Assembly: GCA_963575745.1 (NCBI GenBank)
Contig: CAUYUJ010017887.1
Span: forward strand, 157,317-221,316
Length of the DNA: 64,000 nucleotides
Source of the DNA: Prorocentrum cordatum
Lineage: Eukaryota; Sar; Dinophyceae; Prorocentrales; Prorocentraceae
Reading direction: 5' to 3'
Shown here: positions 11,101 to 18,726 of the stretch, piece after piece
Position numbering within the stretch: position 1 is the stretch's first letter
Layout of the letters: the number at the start of each line of letters is the position of its first letter
Translations under genes and position numbers: made by a program
The notes under the pieces: model-generated
Seen by the model: the letters and a program-made list of their open reading frames with translations, nothing else
The model's database searches: none
What the model was told of the DNA's origin: nothing

Positions 11101-11213
11101 CCGATAAGTTCCATCCCCTCGTGTTTCAAGAAACCCAAAGCATGCGATGTTTCAACCCCATCACCCTTCGTTTTGATATTCCACGATGCGGTCCGAATCC
11201 GCTGTGGCCGTCG
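8148..11213 (-). CDS. LINE A ORF2, endonuclease and reverse transcriptase part
   Basis: Two enzymatic regions. First, an AP-endonuclease/EEP-type nuclease: TASWNIKTKG (catalytic Asn) right after the ORF1 stop, LIGLQECQ, GNAGVLIAN, ASLYLPH, VIMMDANVE, LDYIAVP and RWSDHKMVSCF. It would make the target nick. Second, a reverse transcriptase: VGKAVGYDGIS, the fingers region LALNSVLSKWY, motif A LDVECAFDN, a motif B-like TGSLEGPDIW and motif C WADN at 8856-8867 in place of the usual YADD. A post-RT region (IIVLGTMLNRTL...VQILYGVEG) follows. There is no ATG between the ORF1 stop and the nuclease's first catalytic residue. The frame ends at TGA 8148-8150, but homology continues in the same frame downstream. 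Confidence 0.85.
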   Translation of the reverse strand, partial: RRPQRIRTASWNIKTKGDGVETSHALGFLKHEGMELIGLQECQNVPSYLVHELGYEAKWSTQHVLGDDAHDRRCIEGNAGVLIANGLQDSILETRERRRFVVVALRGPRIGALIVASLYLPHVEFYGRSAAQMGRMFTFYQDILLELVETIIELRKKFGIKEVVIMMDANVEVHQDVTIDRVQVTGKGVQASTGKSSQGGFEKMREKYRDYMSRSLCMAMSRLQLTLINTQGERCATFRSSMNTYKVLDYIAVPKDWCRPGLDPRCDFIKPLGDKRVDRWSDHKMVSCFLPGPPARVGKGPRVLGSLARWRPIPGKDVEVRRVIAERVLGISNGECDRRRATKRRRDRGEEKVEDQEGLMEQHVCRTRWRTISLDIFEERLKAGAVEDKKLFELKTSIGSDLKLTEEEKEVRDYHYGVHKRWKKGEVDEKEFKDSRRRWNRVRRELRRRILEHKYRDEGKPHTVVTHMKIDGTMTENRESWKAEIAKIARVKYSSQTLHQQNVECLARLKQRAIQHTRLNADSSPITMGILHKARARLKVGKAVGYDGISAALLRSLSWEALRVVLDCFQQLYARRLQSPPSWRKLLATLILKDTKKPEFTSTRTLALNSVLSKWYTACLCILLNRHVEQNTPRTGINVYGFHEGRKCSEITAGLKNLIRHARLWGKHENACVGVLDVECAFDNITIPMADRAMYDINVDPELAYAILEQNADVTATFRFGPVESESLPWSSCIKTGSLEGPDIWNIVTIACLGRVLSDWEQIGIGLKLSHEAASITISRFIWADNFVLIADSRPALREMIWQLTVPLHAWGLRWKPTSLEYMDIGALKNVFDPLTVTMTPPGLERLGSSSSGVRNHMCGSSSSGVRNHMCGSSRSNEGMGIPCGEPGVAQANGALDVSPSEAVNQTTVELKQVDEIIVLGTMLNRTLDDYHDIRYRLQTGISAFWRDRRYYQSMVIPWRRKFKRYDARVRVQILYGVEGSSSDIGVLRLLHEEEGKMLSRMCWRQKRNGEDFATFITRMF

Positions 11214-12727
11214 TCAAAAACGGTTCTGTTGGTTGAGTTCGGTCTGCCAGTTCGCAACGTGGATCGACGTGCTGAACTTCTCAACCTCGGAGGTCTTCAG
11301 CTTCCACCCCTCCTCAGATGACCACGTGCCCAAGCATGCCCTGTTGCTCATATCATTCTTGTTAGGAAAGCCCCAAGCCCAGGAAATACTGGGTGGTCCA
11401 TATTCCACCCGCACAGTAGCATTCTGCTCTTGAGGAGTACTGCCCTTGCGCTTGTGATACGTAGCGATGAGCTTCGATCCCGCTTGTATTTGTTGAACTT
11501 TCCATGGGGCCGTCTCCACCTTCACACTGATGTAACTCTGAATAGCTGGACCAAACTTATCATCAGCCCAGAGCTCTCCAGTCCTGGACGTAACTGCTTC
11601 ATGAATAGCACGTTGCAGATCCCAAATCTGATCTTTCGTAATGCTGGTCTCAAGAATGAACTTGATCCTGAACAAGCCGTATGGTTTGCGTGTATTCTCT
11701 CTCTGAGTCGCTATATCATCAAGAACTTTCACTGGCACCTGCTTCGAGCGATCTTGAAATTTACAAAAGATATTCTCCACCATCCACGTGACAATCCTAG
11801 TACCCCTTTCCTCCGACATGATGTTGTTTGTCCTCGCCGTCAGGTCCCTCGGATCTCCTGAAGTCCAGCCTTGCAAACTGATCCATCCTGGTTTGAAATC
11901 GGCCCTGGTTTTGTTCCATTCAACGCGTGAGGCTGTGAATCTCGTCGAACCCGATGATCCTGCCTCCGACGGTGGCGCTCCCGTTCCAACACCAAGATTC
12001 TGAGGGGGGTGTCCTTGGATGGCGGCGAAGAGCTGTGCATTTATTTTCTTCTGATCTTCTTGGCCCTTCTGAAGATCTGAGATATCTTTCCGCAGCGGTT
12101 CCAATTCACGATGCACATCCTTGACCATCTCATTCTTAATATATGTGAAAGTCGCCTTCAACTCATCTTTCATCGAAGAAAATTCACCTCTGAGAATTGA
12201 AATCGTAACAACCTGCTCCTCACCAACTGCTGCGCCTCTACCAAGACCTTTTGCAGCAACATGGCGTGGAGACGCTGGCGCACGAGCACGTTTTGCCCGC
12301 TCATCCACTCCAGTCACACCATCACGCTTCCCAGGAAGAGCCATATCAGCATCCCCATCCCCCATATGTTGCCGTCCTGATACTACCACTGCTGCTGCCG
12401 CCAGTTCTCCTGCTTCCCCTTCTGCCTGCTGCTGCTGTCGAAGAAGTGCTGCCTGCTGTTCTTCAGACGTCATTTCTGGAATGGCAAGGTGATTACCGAC
12501 GTATCTGGTTCCTGGACGATTAAGTGTCTGAATGAAATTATCAATCTGATCGATATCCAAAGAATAACCTTCGTCTGCTCCCAAATCTGAGAACTCGTCA
12601 CCGACAATGGGGTCCTCCTGAGCCTGCGCCGTCTTTCTCCTCTTGTACGCTCTGTCCAGTGCCCTGAAATCGTACTCCGAAGGGAGCCTCTTCCTCTCTG
12701 TCTCCGCCGTGACGAATACTGAAGATC
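11214..12727 (-). CDS. LINE A ORF1, coiled-coil RNA-binding-type protein
   Basis: Likely the nucleic-acid-binding ORF1 protein of the retrotransposon. The frame is open from just after a TGA near 12730, but the first ATG in it is only at 12473 (PEMTSEEQQAALL), so the true start is uncertain and may have been lost. Visible features are a basic patch RAYKRRKTAQ near the start, Gln- and Ala-rich sequence, a basic RAKRARAPASPRH stretch, and a heptad-like coiled coil (EFSSMKDELKATFTYIKNEM through LQKGQEDQKK). A globular C-terminal half follows that could be an RRM-like fold. There is no CCHC zinc knuckle. It ends at TGA 11214-11216; ORF2 continues in the same frame directly after this codon. Confidence 0.7.
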
Positions 12728-12951
12728 AATCCACAACAATGCTCGAGAATAACACAAGCGAGAGACAAAATTGGGATGTGTGGCATACAGTTCGGGTATG
12801 GAGAGCAAAACTGAAATCCCTGACTGCACGATGCAGCTCGAGGAGCCCCCCGACGGGCCAAGGCCGGGGGAGAGCGGGAGGTAAACTCCGCTTCCCCAAC
12901 CTTCGTTACCGCCGGGGGACTCGTAGAGCTTGAGCCAAAATGGCTACGGCT
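12728..12951 (-). other. LINE A 5' leader containing a diverged hairpin
   Basis: No coding sequence is supported. Plus strand 12872-12930 reads AGGTAAACTCCG...CCAACCTTCGTTACCGCCGGGGG then ACTCGTAGAGCTT, recognisably a type-2 hairpin with a decayed left arm. Beyond it, GAGCCAAAATGGCT recurs at 23455 inside the giant transposon. Either the element carries a hairpin in its leader or a nested insertion or template switch added one. Confidence 0.5.
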
Positions 12952-13934
12952 CCGGGAGCCCCGTAGAGCTCTTTTCTCGTGCGGGGCTGCCCGGTACACA
13001 TTAAGGGAGTTTTCTTCAAGATTTCTGTGCGAAATAGCTCTCAAGCTGATCTGCAGCTCGAGTTAAGTGGAAAAATCACCAACACTTCCGAAAAAAAACG
13101 GTCCCATGCGCATAATTTTGCAGACGTAGCTCGGGTAGCAGACTGTGTTCAGAGCTCTAGATGCTTCAGCCGAACGCCCCCGATGATTCTGGATCGGTTT
13201 CTGTGCGTACCAGCTCTGCAACTCTGCTACAGCTTCAGTTAAGCGCAGAAGACCGACAGCGCCTGCAAAGAGAACTTGAAGAATACGAATAGTTTTGCGG
13301 ACCTAGCTCGGGTAGCAGACCGAGTTCAGACCGCTCGATGCAACAGACGCACGCGCCTAATCATACAGAATCCTCTCATGTGCGCATCAGCTCTGTAGCT
13401 ATTCTGAATTGTGAGTTCAGTACAGAAAACCGACAGCATTCGTCAAAATAACTCGAAGAATACGAAAAGGTTTGCAGACCTAGCTCGAGCAGCAGACCGA
13501 GTTCAGAGCTCTAGATGGGACAGACGACCGCGCCTCATGATTTCCAATCCGTTTCTGTAAGTATTAGCTCTGTAGCTGTCCTAAATCTCGAAATAAGTAC
13601 AGAAAACCGTCAACGCGTGTCAAGATGACTCGAAACGGCCGTCGGTCCCAGCAAGTGTTTTGATAGTAATATTGTAGCTACGGACCTGAGAATTTAACTG
13701 GCAGACGCGGCATAACCCACTCCGCTCCCTCCATCCCTGCCTGCTCATCGAAAAAGTTTATCAGATGACTCAGAAAAACACATTGTTTGGTGTCGATGCA
13801 CAGTCGGTTCCTCCAAGTATTGTGACAGTAATACTGCCCCTACAGCAATAAAAAATTGACCAGCAGGTGCGCCATAGCTTACTACAGGGAATGAAAATCT
13901 CACTTCTGAAAACGAACTTCAAAATTTCGTATAA

Positions 13935-13974
<40 letters not shown>

Positions 13975-14550
13975 GGGGCAAAAAAAAAAAAAAAAAACAT
14001 CCCCAGCCGGAACCTCGTAGAGCTCCTTGCACGCCTGAAGGTGACTCAGAATCGAAGCAGAGAGTTCTATAGAAGATTTCCTCGAAAATTGATATTTTTG
14101 CATTTTTTGATACCCATTTGCGGTCGGTTCCCGGAGTTCAACCGATAGTACAACTGTGTGCAGAGAGCTGAGCTGCTCTGGAAATGAAGTTTATTTGTCC
14201 ATGCGACGCGTGAAAATCTGCTTTTTAAAAATGCATGGTTGCATATCTTCCAAATTTCACGAAACCGGCCAAAAGTCATCACTATGTCCGTTCTGGTCGG
14301 GTCGGCCAACTAGCTCTACCCCGCGCCAGAATTCCTCTAGCTCATCTGATGACTTGGAACCGGTCAACCGTCAACCAGGTTACCGCCGGGGCCCTCGTAA
14401 AGCTCTTTTCTCGCACGGGTACACACGAAGGAAGCATCTGGAGCAAGACACGAAAAACTCGAAAAATCACGTTTTTATGTTTTTATCCAACGTCGGTTCC
14501 GCCAAGTGTTTTGATAGTAATACTGCACCTACGGACCTGAGGATTTGACA
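12952..14550. repeat. Repeat flank left of the giant transposon
   Basis: Positions 12952-13700 match 36530-37290 (the continuation of LINE A's empty locus). From about 13690 a second copy of the segment seen at 1300-6749 begins: 13690-13940 matches 1300-1590 and 14013-14548 matches 3255-3808. A (GA)n tract at 13938-13971 and an A-run at 13980-13997 occupy the place where the first copy has hairpin plus LINE C. The hairpin at 14357-14403 equals the one at 3612. No gene is seen. Confidence 0.8.
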
Positions 14551-14594
14551 CTGAGATGAGCGGCGGATTATATCTTAGATATAAGTTGAGGACG
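14551..14594 (+). repeat. Left terminal inverted repeat of giant transposon
   Basis: Starts CTGAGATGAGCGGCGGATTA and ends AAGTTGAGGACG. Differences from the right copy are at bases 3, 4 and 10 only. It contains a perfect palindrome TTATATCTTAGATATAA. The flanking target duplication is CA at 14549-14550. Confidence 0.9.
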
Positions 14595-15010
14595 CCTGTT
14601 AGTAACTAAGTTATAGCTAAGTTATAACTAAGTTATAACTAAGTTATAACTAAGTTATAAATTGGCGCGTTGAATAGTGACTGACAGCGTCTGAGTTATA
14701 AGTCAACCTCTAATACCTTATTAGAGCTCGTTGAGTTAGTAAAAGTCAACAGACTTAGGAGGTTGAATTATAAGTCGGGTTATAGCCAAGTTAGGTGACT
14801 TATACTTAACTCAATTAGCCCTGAACTCTTCGACTTAGTAATTGAGTTATAATCAAGTTATAAGTCGACTTAGCTAAGTCGACCTAACTCAACTTACTAA
14901 GTCGACCTAAGTCGAGTTAGCTAAGTCGAACGTTCGAGTTACTAAGTCGACGTAGTTCGACTTACTAAGTCGAACTGTTTCGACTTATAAGTCGACGATT
15001 TCAACTTATG
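14595..15010. repeat. Left subterminal motif array
   Basis: It begins with about five tandem 11-mers of the type CTAAGTTATAA (14605-14660). A dense series of TAAGTCGA and its complement TCGACTTA follows (about 14860-15000, eight or more copies), often head-to-head as CGACTTANTAAGTCG palindromes. Arrays of short motifs just inside the ends are where En/Spm-type transposons bind their accessory protein; a similar role here is inference. Confidence 0.75.
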
Positions 15011-15440
15011 TTTAATCGTTTAACATGATTTTGTAAAATGATTAAGAACGGTTTTTAACATGTTTGCGGCACCTGGCCATACACAACACCAACGAATATG
15101 TTGAGAACTGGTGATCCTGATTTTCCTCTGGTAACAAAAGAGTGTTTGTTCTGGATCCACCGACAACAACATAATTTTGAAATAATGGTGATCTGGTTTT
15201 TGTCTGGTAACATGTACATTGACAGTCAAGACCCTAGAACTCTCATCAAAATGCAAGGCGGCTCGGCTCGTAGCTTATATTTTTTATGTTCAAAAAGTAT
15301 GGACGATGTGTGTAATTCCAATATCTACATCGTAAGCGTACGTCGTAATCGTATCTAGCGCGCGTTACGCCCTCCACCTTGCGCCTGGTTGCGGGCGCGG
15401 TTGCGGTTGCGGCGGCGTCCTTCAGCACGCGCTTCGCCAT
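15011..15440. other. No gene seen; unique sequence
   Basis: A/T-richer sequence without motifs I recognise. Short frames on both strands show no domain-like composition. It separates the subterminal array from the low-complexity block. Confidence 0.5.
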
Positions 15441-16139
15441 CTGGCGGGCGACGGGCACGGGGGGAGGGAGGAGGGAGGAGGGGAATGAGGGGGGACGGGG
15501 GGGGGGCGAGGGAGGAGGGGGGAAGGAGGAGGAAGGAGGAGGTACTATGTGTATTTATGTACTATATATATATGTACCATGGGCATACCGTATAATATGC
15601 ATGCGCATTATAGATGCATATGTTGGGGGGAAGATCAATGGATACAAGGGGAAGAGGACGGGGCGGCGCACGGGGGCGCGAAGAAATCGCATCTCTCGGG
15701 ACGCGGCCTGGGCTGGAGAGCCGCCCTTGCCCAAGGCGGCCCCGCGTCGGGGGGGGGGGGGGGTCCTCCTCCTCCTCCTCCTCCTCCTCCTCCTCCCATC
15801 GCCCCCCTCCTCCTCCTCCCCCCCCCCCTCCTCCCTCCTCGAAGACGACGACTGCGGCGACGACGAAGATGAGGAAGGGGAGTGGAGGATGGTGCAATGC
15901 ATGATGAGGAAGAATGAACGACGGAGGAAGAGAAGGGGGCGGCTTCGACAGTCGACTTTTTTTTTGTTCGACAGTCGATTTGTGTTTTTTTTTTTCGACA
16001 ATCGATTTTTGTGTATTATTTCCCAACCATCCTGTGGTGTTGGGTCCTCGTTTTGAAGAGACGGTGCCCCGCGTTCTCCTTCCTTCCTTCCTTCCTTCCT
16101 CCCGCTGCCTCCTCCCCCCTCCCATCATCATCATCATCA
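15441..16139. repeat. Low-complexity block with purine and pyrimidine microsatellites
   Basis: (GGA/GGGGA)n tract at 15462-15541; G13 followed by (TCC/CTC)n at 15749-15840; three TCGACAGTCGA/TTCGACAATCGA motifs separated by T-runs at 15945-16010; CCTT repeats at 16079-16100. Long overlapping open frames in several frames at once are products of the trinucleotide tracts and are not genes. Confidence 0.75.
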
Positions 16140-17455
16140 ACACCCAATTCGGCACACCCCTCACACGTTTCGTGGCTCCATAGGGAGCTCCACCGAAGGC
16201 CCCAGTGGCCGCGGCCGCATGCGTCACCCACACCCATTTCGGCACACCCCTCACACGCTTCGTGGCTCCATAGGGAGCTCCACCGAAGGCCCCAGTGGCC
16301 GCGGCCGCATGCGTCACCCCTCACATACCCCTCCACCGAAGGTTCGTGGCCCATAGGGAGCTCCACCGAAGGCCCCAGTGCCCGCGGCCGCATGCGTCAC
16401 CCACACCCATTTCGGCACACCCCTCACACGTTTCGTGGCTCCATAGGGAGCTCCACCGAAGGCCCCAGTGCCCGCGGCCGCATGCGTCACCCACACCCAT
16501 TTCGGCACACCCCTCACACGTTTCGTGGCTCCATAGGGAGCTCCACCGAAGGCCCCAGTGCCCGCGGCCGCATGCGTCACCCACACCCATTTCGGCACAC
16601 CCCTCACACGTTTCGTGGCTCCATAGGGAGCTCCACCGAAGGCCCCAGTGCCCGCGGCCGCATGCGTCACCCACACCCATTTCGGCACACCCCTCACACG
16701 TTTCGTGGCTCCATAGGGAGCTCCACCGAAGGCCCCAGTGCCCGCGGCCGCATGCGTCACCCACACCCATTTCGGCACACCCCTCACACGTTTCGTGGCT
16801 CCATAGGGAGCTCCACCGAAGGCCCCAGTGGCCGCGGCCGCATGCGTCACCCACACCCATTTCGGCACACCCCTCACACGTTTCGTGGCTCCATAGGGAG
16901 CTCCACCGAAGGCCCCAGTGCCCGCGGCCGCATGCGTCACCCACACCCATTTCGGCACACCCCTCACACGTTTCGTGGCTCCATAGGGAGCTCCACCGAA
17001 GGCCCCAGTGCCCGCGGCCGCATGCGTCACCCACACCCATTTCGGCACACCCCTCACACGTTTCGTGGCTCCATAGGGAGCTCCACCGAAGGCCCCAGTG
17101 CCCGCGGCCGCATGCGTCCCCCACACCCATTTCGGCACACCCCTCACACGTTTCGTGGCTCCATAGGGAGCTCCACCGAAGGCCCCAGTGCCCGCGGCCG
17201 CATGCGTCACCCACACCCATTTCGGCACACCCCTCACACGTTTCGTGGCTCCATAGGGAGCACCACCGAAGGGTCCAGTGCCCGCGGCCGCATGCGTCAC
17301 CCACACCCATTTCGGCACACCCCTCACACGCTTCGTGGCTCCATAGGGTTTCGGCACACCCCTCACACGCTTCGTGGCTCCATAGGGAGCTCCACCGAAG
17401 GCCCCAGTGCCCGCCGCCCGCATGCGTCACCCCCACCCATTTCGGCACACCCCCC
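16140..17455. repeat. 90-bp minisatellite, about 15 units
   Basis: The unit contains TTTCGGCACACCCCTCACAC, CGTGGCTCCATAGGGAGC, TCCACCGAAGGCCCCAGTG and CCCGCGGCCGCATGCGTCAC. It repeats with an exact 90-bp period from 16381 to 17310 (CCCGCGGCCGC at 16381, 16471, 16561 and so on), with irregular units at 16310-16370 and 17340-17450. Divergence between units is one or two bases, so amplification was recent. Each unit has an imperfect hairpin TTCGTGGCTCC/GGAGCTCCACCGAA. As 90 is divisible by three, several frames stay open for hundreds of codons; these are not credible genes. A lone unit at 18599-18660 lies next to the transposase 3' end. Confidence 0.92.
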
Positions 17456-17939
17456 GCATTTCTCGCACGGCAGGGTCATCACCACGGTGGCGTGCCAGGG
17501 GCGCACCATGCGCGAAGGCGACGGGGCGGGGGAACGGCGCTCCGGGGGCGGCCAGACCTCCGGGGCGCGAGCAGTCCGCGGCCAGACCATCTCTCGGTCC
17601 TGTGGACTCTCGCCCTGGGCCGTCGGCTGCCCGGCGCGCTGCTCCCTCGGTCGACGTCGCCCAGGCGTGATCCTGGATTGCGGCCGCCACGAGGTAGGGA
17701 ACGGCAAGAAGGAGGACGACGACTGGTGGCTGGAGCTCTACGTGCTGCTCTCGCGCGCCACGCGCCACGAGGACCTCCTGCTCATGCGGGCGCCGCGCAT
17801 CGAGTTCTTCCTGGCAGGGCCGCCGCAGGGCTTGCGGAAGCAGCTGGAGCAGTTTGCGGCGCGCACGAAGCGGTGCAGGAGGGAAGCGACGGCCCTCGCC
17901 AGGGAGCTCGGCTTCACCGAGTTCATCCGCGAGGCCTGA
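17456..17939 (+). pseudogene. Pif1/SF1-like helicase C-terminal remnant
   Basis: The 3' end of a superfamily 1 helicase. Two motifs are visible: a motif V-like stretch ITTVACQGRTMREG and a motif VI-like stretch WWLELYVLLSRATRHEDLLL followed by MRAPRIEFFLAGPPQGLRKQL. The end is a natural TGA at 17937-17939 after GFTEFIREA. Between the two motifs, 17518-17664 (147 nt) looks like an intron with AGGCG at both borders; removing it joins REG to VILDCGRHE in frame. Upstream, where the ATPase motifs should be, lies the 90-bp minisatellite, so the gene is truncated. It is on the opposite strand to the cargo genes. Pif1-family helicases unwind DNA 5' to 3'; a Helitron helicase end is the alternative. 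Confidence 0.5.
17518..17664 (+). other. Candidate intron (introner-like) in helicase remnant
   Basis: Borders are GAAG|GCGACGG at the 5' end and GCCCAG|GCGTG at the 3' end, with AGGCG repeated at both joints. Non-GT donors and short direct repeats at the joints are reported for dinoflagellate introns. Removing it restores spacing between helicase motifs V and VI. Its length is a multiple of three, so it does not break the frame. Confidence 0.4.
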
Positions 17940-18598
17940 CCTGAGGAGCGTCTCCCCCGAGCCGCGCCTTCTCTCGACTGCCCGACTAATTGTTTGGCCT
18001 CGCGCCGCGGACGACCCGCGCGCGTCGCTGGGACCCTCTCGGGGCGACCAGCGCGCGTCGCGGGAACTCCGTGCTGCGGGGGGCCCGGCGCCTCGTTCGC
18101 CCGTCGTCGCTCTGCCCAGCGGTCAGAGACTTGCCCGCTATCAGCCAGCCAGTTAGCTAGTCAGCTCTCTCTGCTTCGCGCAGCGGACGACCCGCGCGCG
18201 TCGCTGGGACCCCGCCCGGGGCGACCAGCGCGCGTCGCGGGGACTCCGCGCTGCGCTGCGCCCGCAGCCTTGGATTTTGGAGTGCGCGGGCAAAGAGGAA
18301 GGAAAAGAAGAGCCGAAAGCGGGCGCGATCCTCGCAAGAGGCGTGTCGACATGGGCGTCGCGACGTGCGGACGCTGCCGTCGGGGTTCCCGCGGAAGCTG
18401 CCTGCGGCGGCCACGCCCAGTGTCACGTGTGTTCGGACAGGCATGCTCGACACTTACACTAGGCGGTTTCATGATCGCATTCATGCAAATATATTCACTC
18501 GCGCGCAGACCCATTCATACTCAGATTCCCTCGCGCTCTGACTCGCCCGCGTTTTTTCTCTCGTAATCAGATCTATCGTATTCCTTTGCGTTGTGTAC
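17940..18598. repeat. G+C-rich spacer with a ~175-bp tandem pair
   Basis: The block at 17996-18085 (CGGACGACCCGCGCGCGTCG, GGCGACCAGCGCGCGTCGCG) recurs with small changes at 18171-18256. No coding sequence is supported. Confidence 0.6.
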
Positions 18599-18660
18599 CC
18601 CGCCACATTTCGGCACACCCCTCATGCGGTTCGTGGCCCCATAGGGAGCGCCACCGAAGA
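18599..18660 (+). repeat. Single diverged copy of the 90-bp minisatellite unit
   Basis: It reads CCCCGCCACATTTCGGCACA, then CCCCTCATGCGGTTCGTGG and CCATAGGGAGCGCCACCGAA, about 10% different from the array units. It sits just downstream of the transposase stop and may mark the original location from which the array expanded. Confidence 0.7.
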
Positions 18661-18726
18661 AGATACTCACAATTGCGATACTCACGACTGCATATGGTTG
18701 GGTCCTTCGCCAGGATAATTTTTCAG

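Larger units (their letters stand above)
6750..12951 (-). mobile_element. Full-length LINE-type retrotransposon A, two ORFs
   Basis: The left (3') junction is CAACCAATTT followed by element sequence CTAGGCGTTC. The right (5') junction is near 12951, where CCGGGAGCCCCGTAGAGCTC resumes. The unoccupied paralogue at 36490-36545 reads CAACCAATTTACCACCGGG, so about 6.2 kb was inserted in the hairpin. Contents in element order: a 5' leader containing a diverged hairpin (12872-12930), ORF1, then ORF2 with AP-endonuclease-like, RT and permuted RNase H domains, and a short 3' tail with a CTCCTTAGGAG palindrome near 6790. Unlike B, C and D it has no clear A-tail. Two in-frame TGA codons (11214-11216 and 8148-8150) interrupt the reading. 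Confidence 0.88.

Noticed and set aside
14551-14594. Firm assignment of the giant element to CACTA
   Set aside because: The left edge can be read CACTGAGATG, but the right edge in the same register reads TGCTTTGATG. Only the layout, not the terminal word, agrees.
15441-16056. Long Gly/Arg/Pro-rich genes on both strands
   Set aside because: They are translations of (GGA)n and (CTC)n tracts with no unique sequence.
16140-17455. CRISPR-like array or a long repeat protein (frames of 370-640 codons)
   Set aside because: Units are contiguous with no unique spacers, and the 90-bp period opens several frames on both strands at once, which is expected of a minisatellite whose length is divisible by three.
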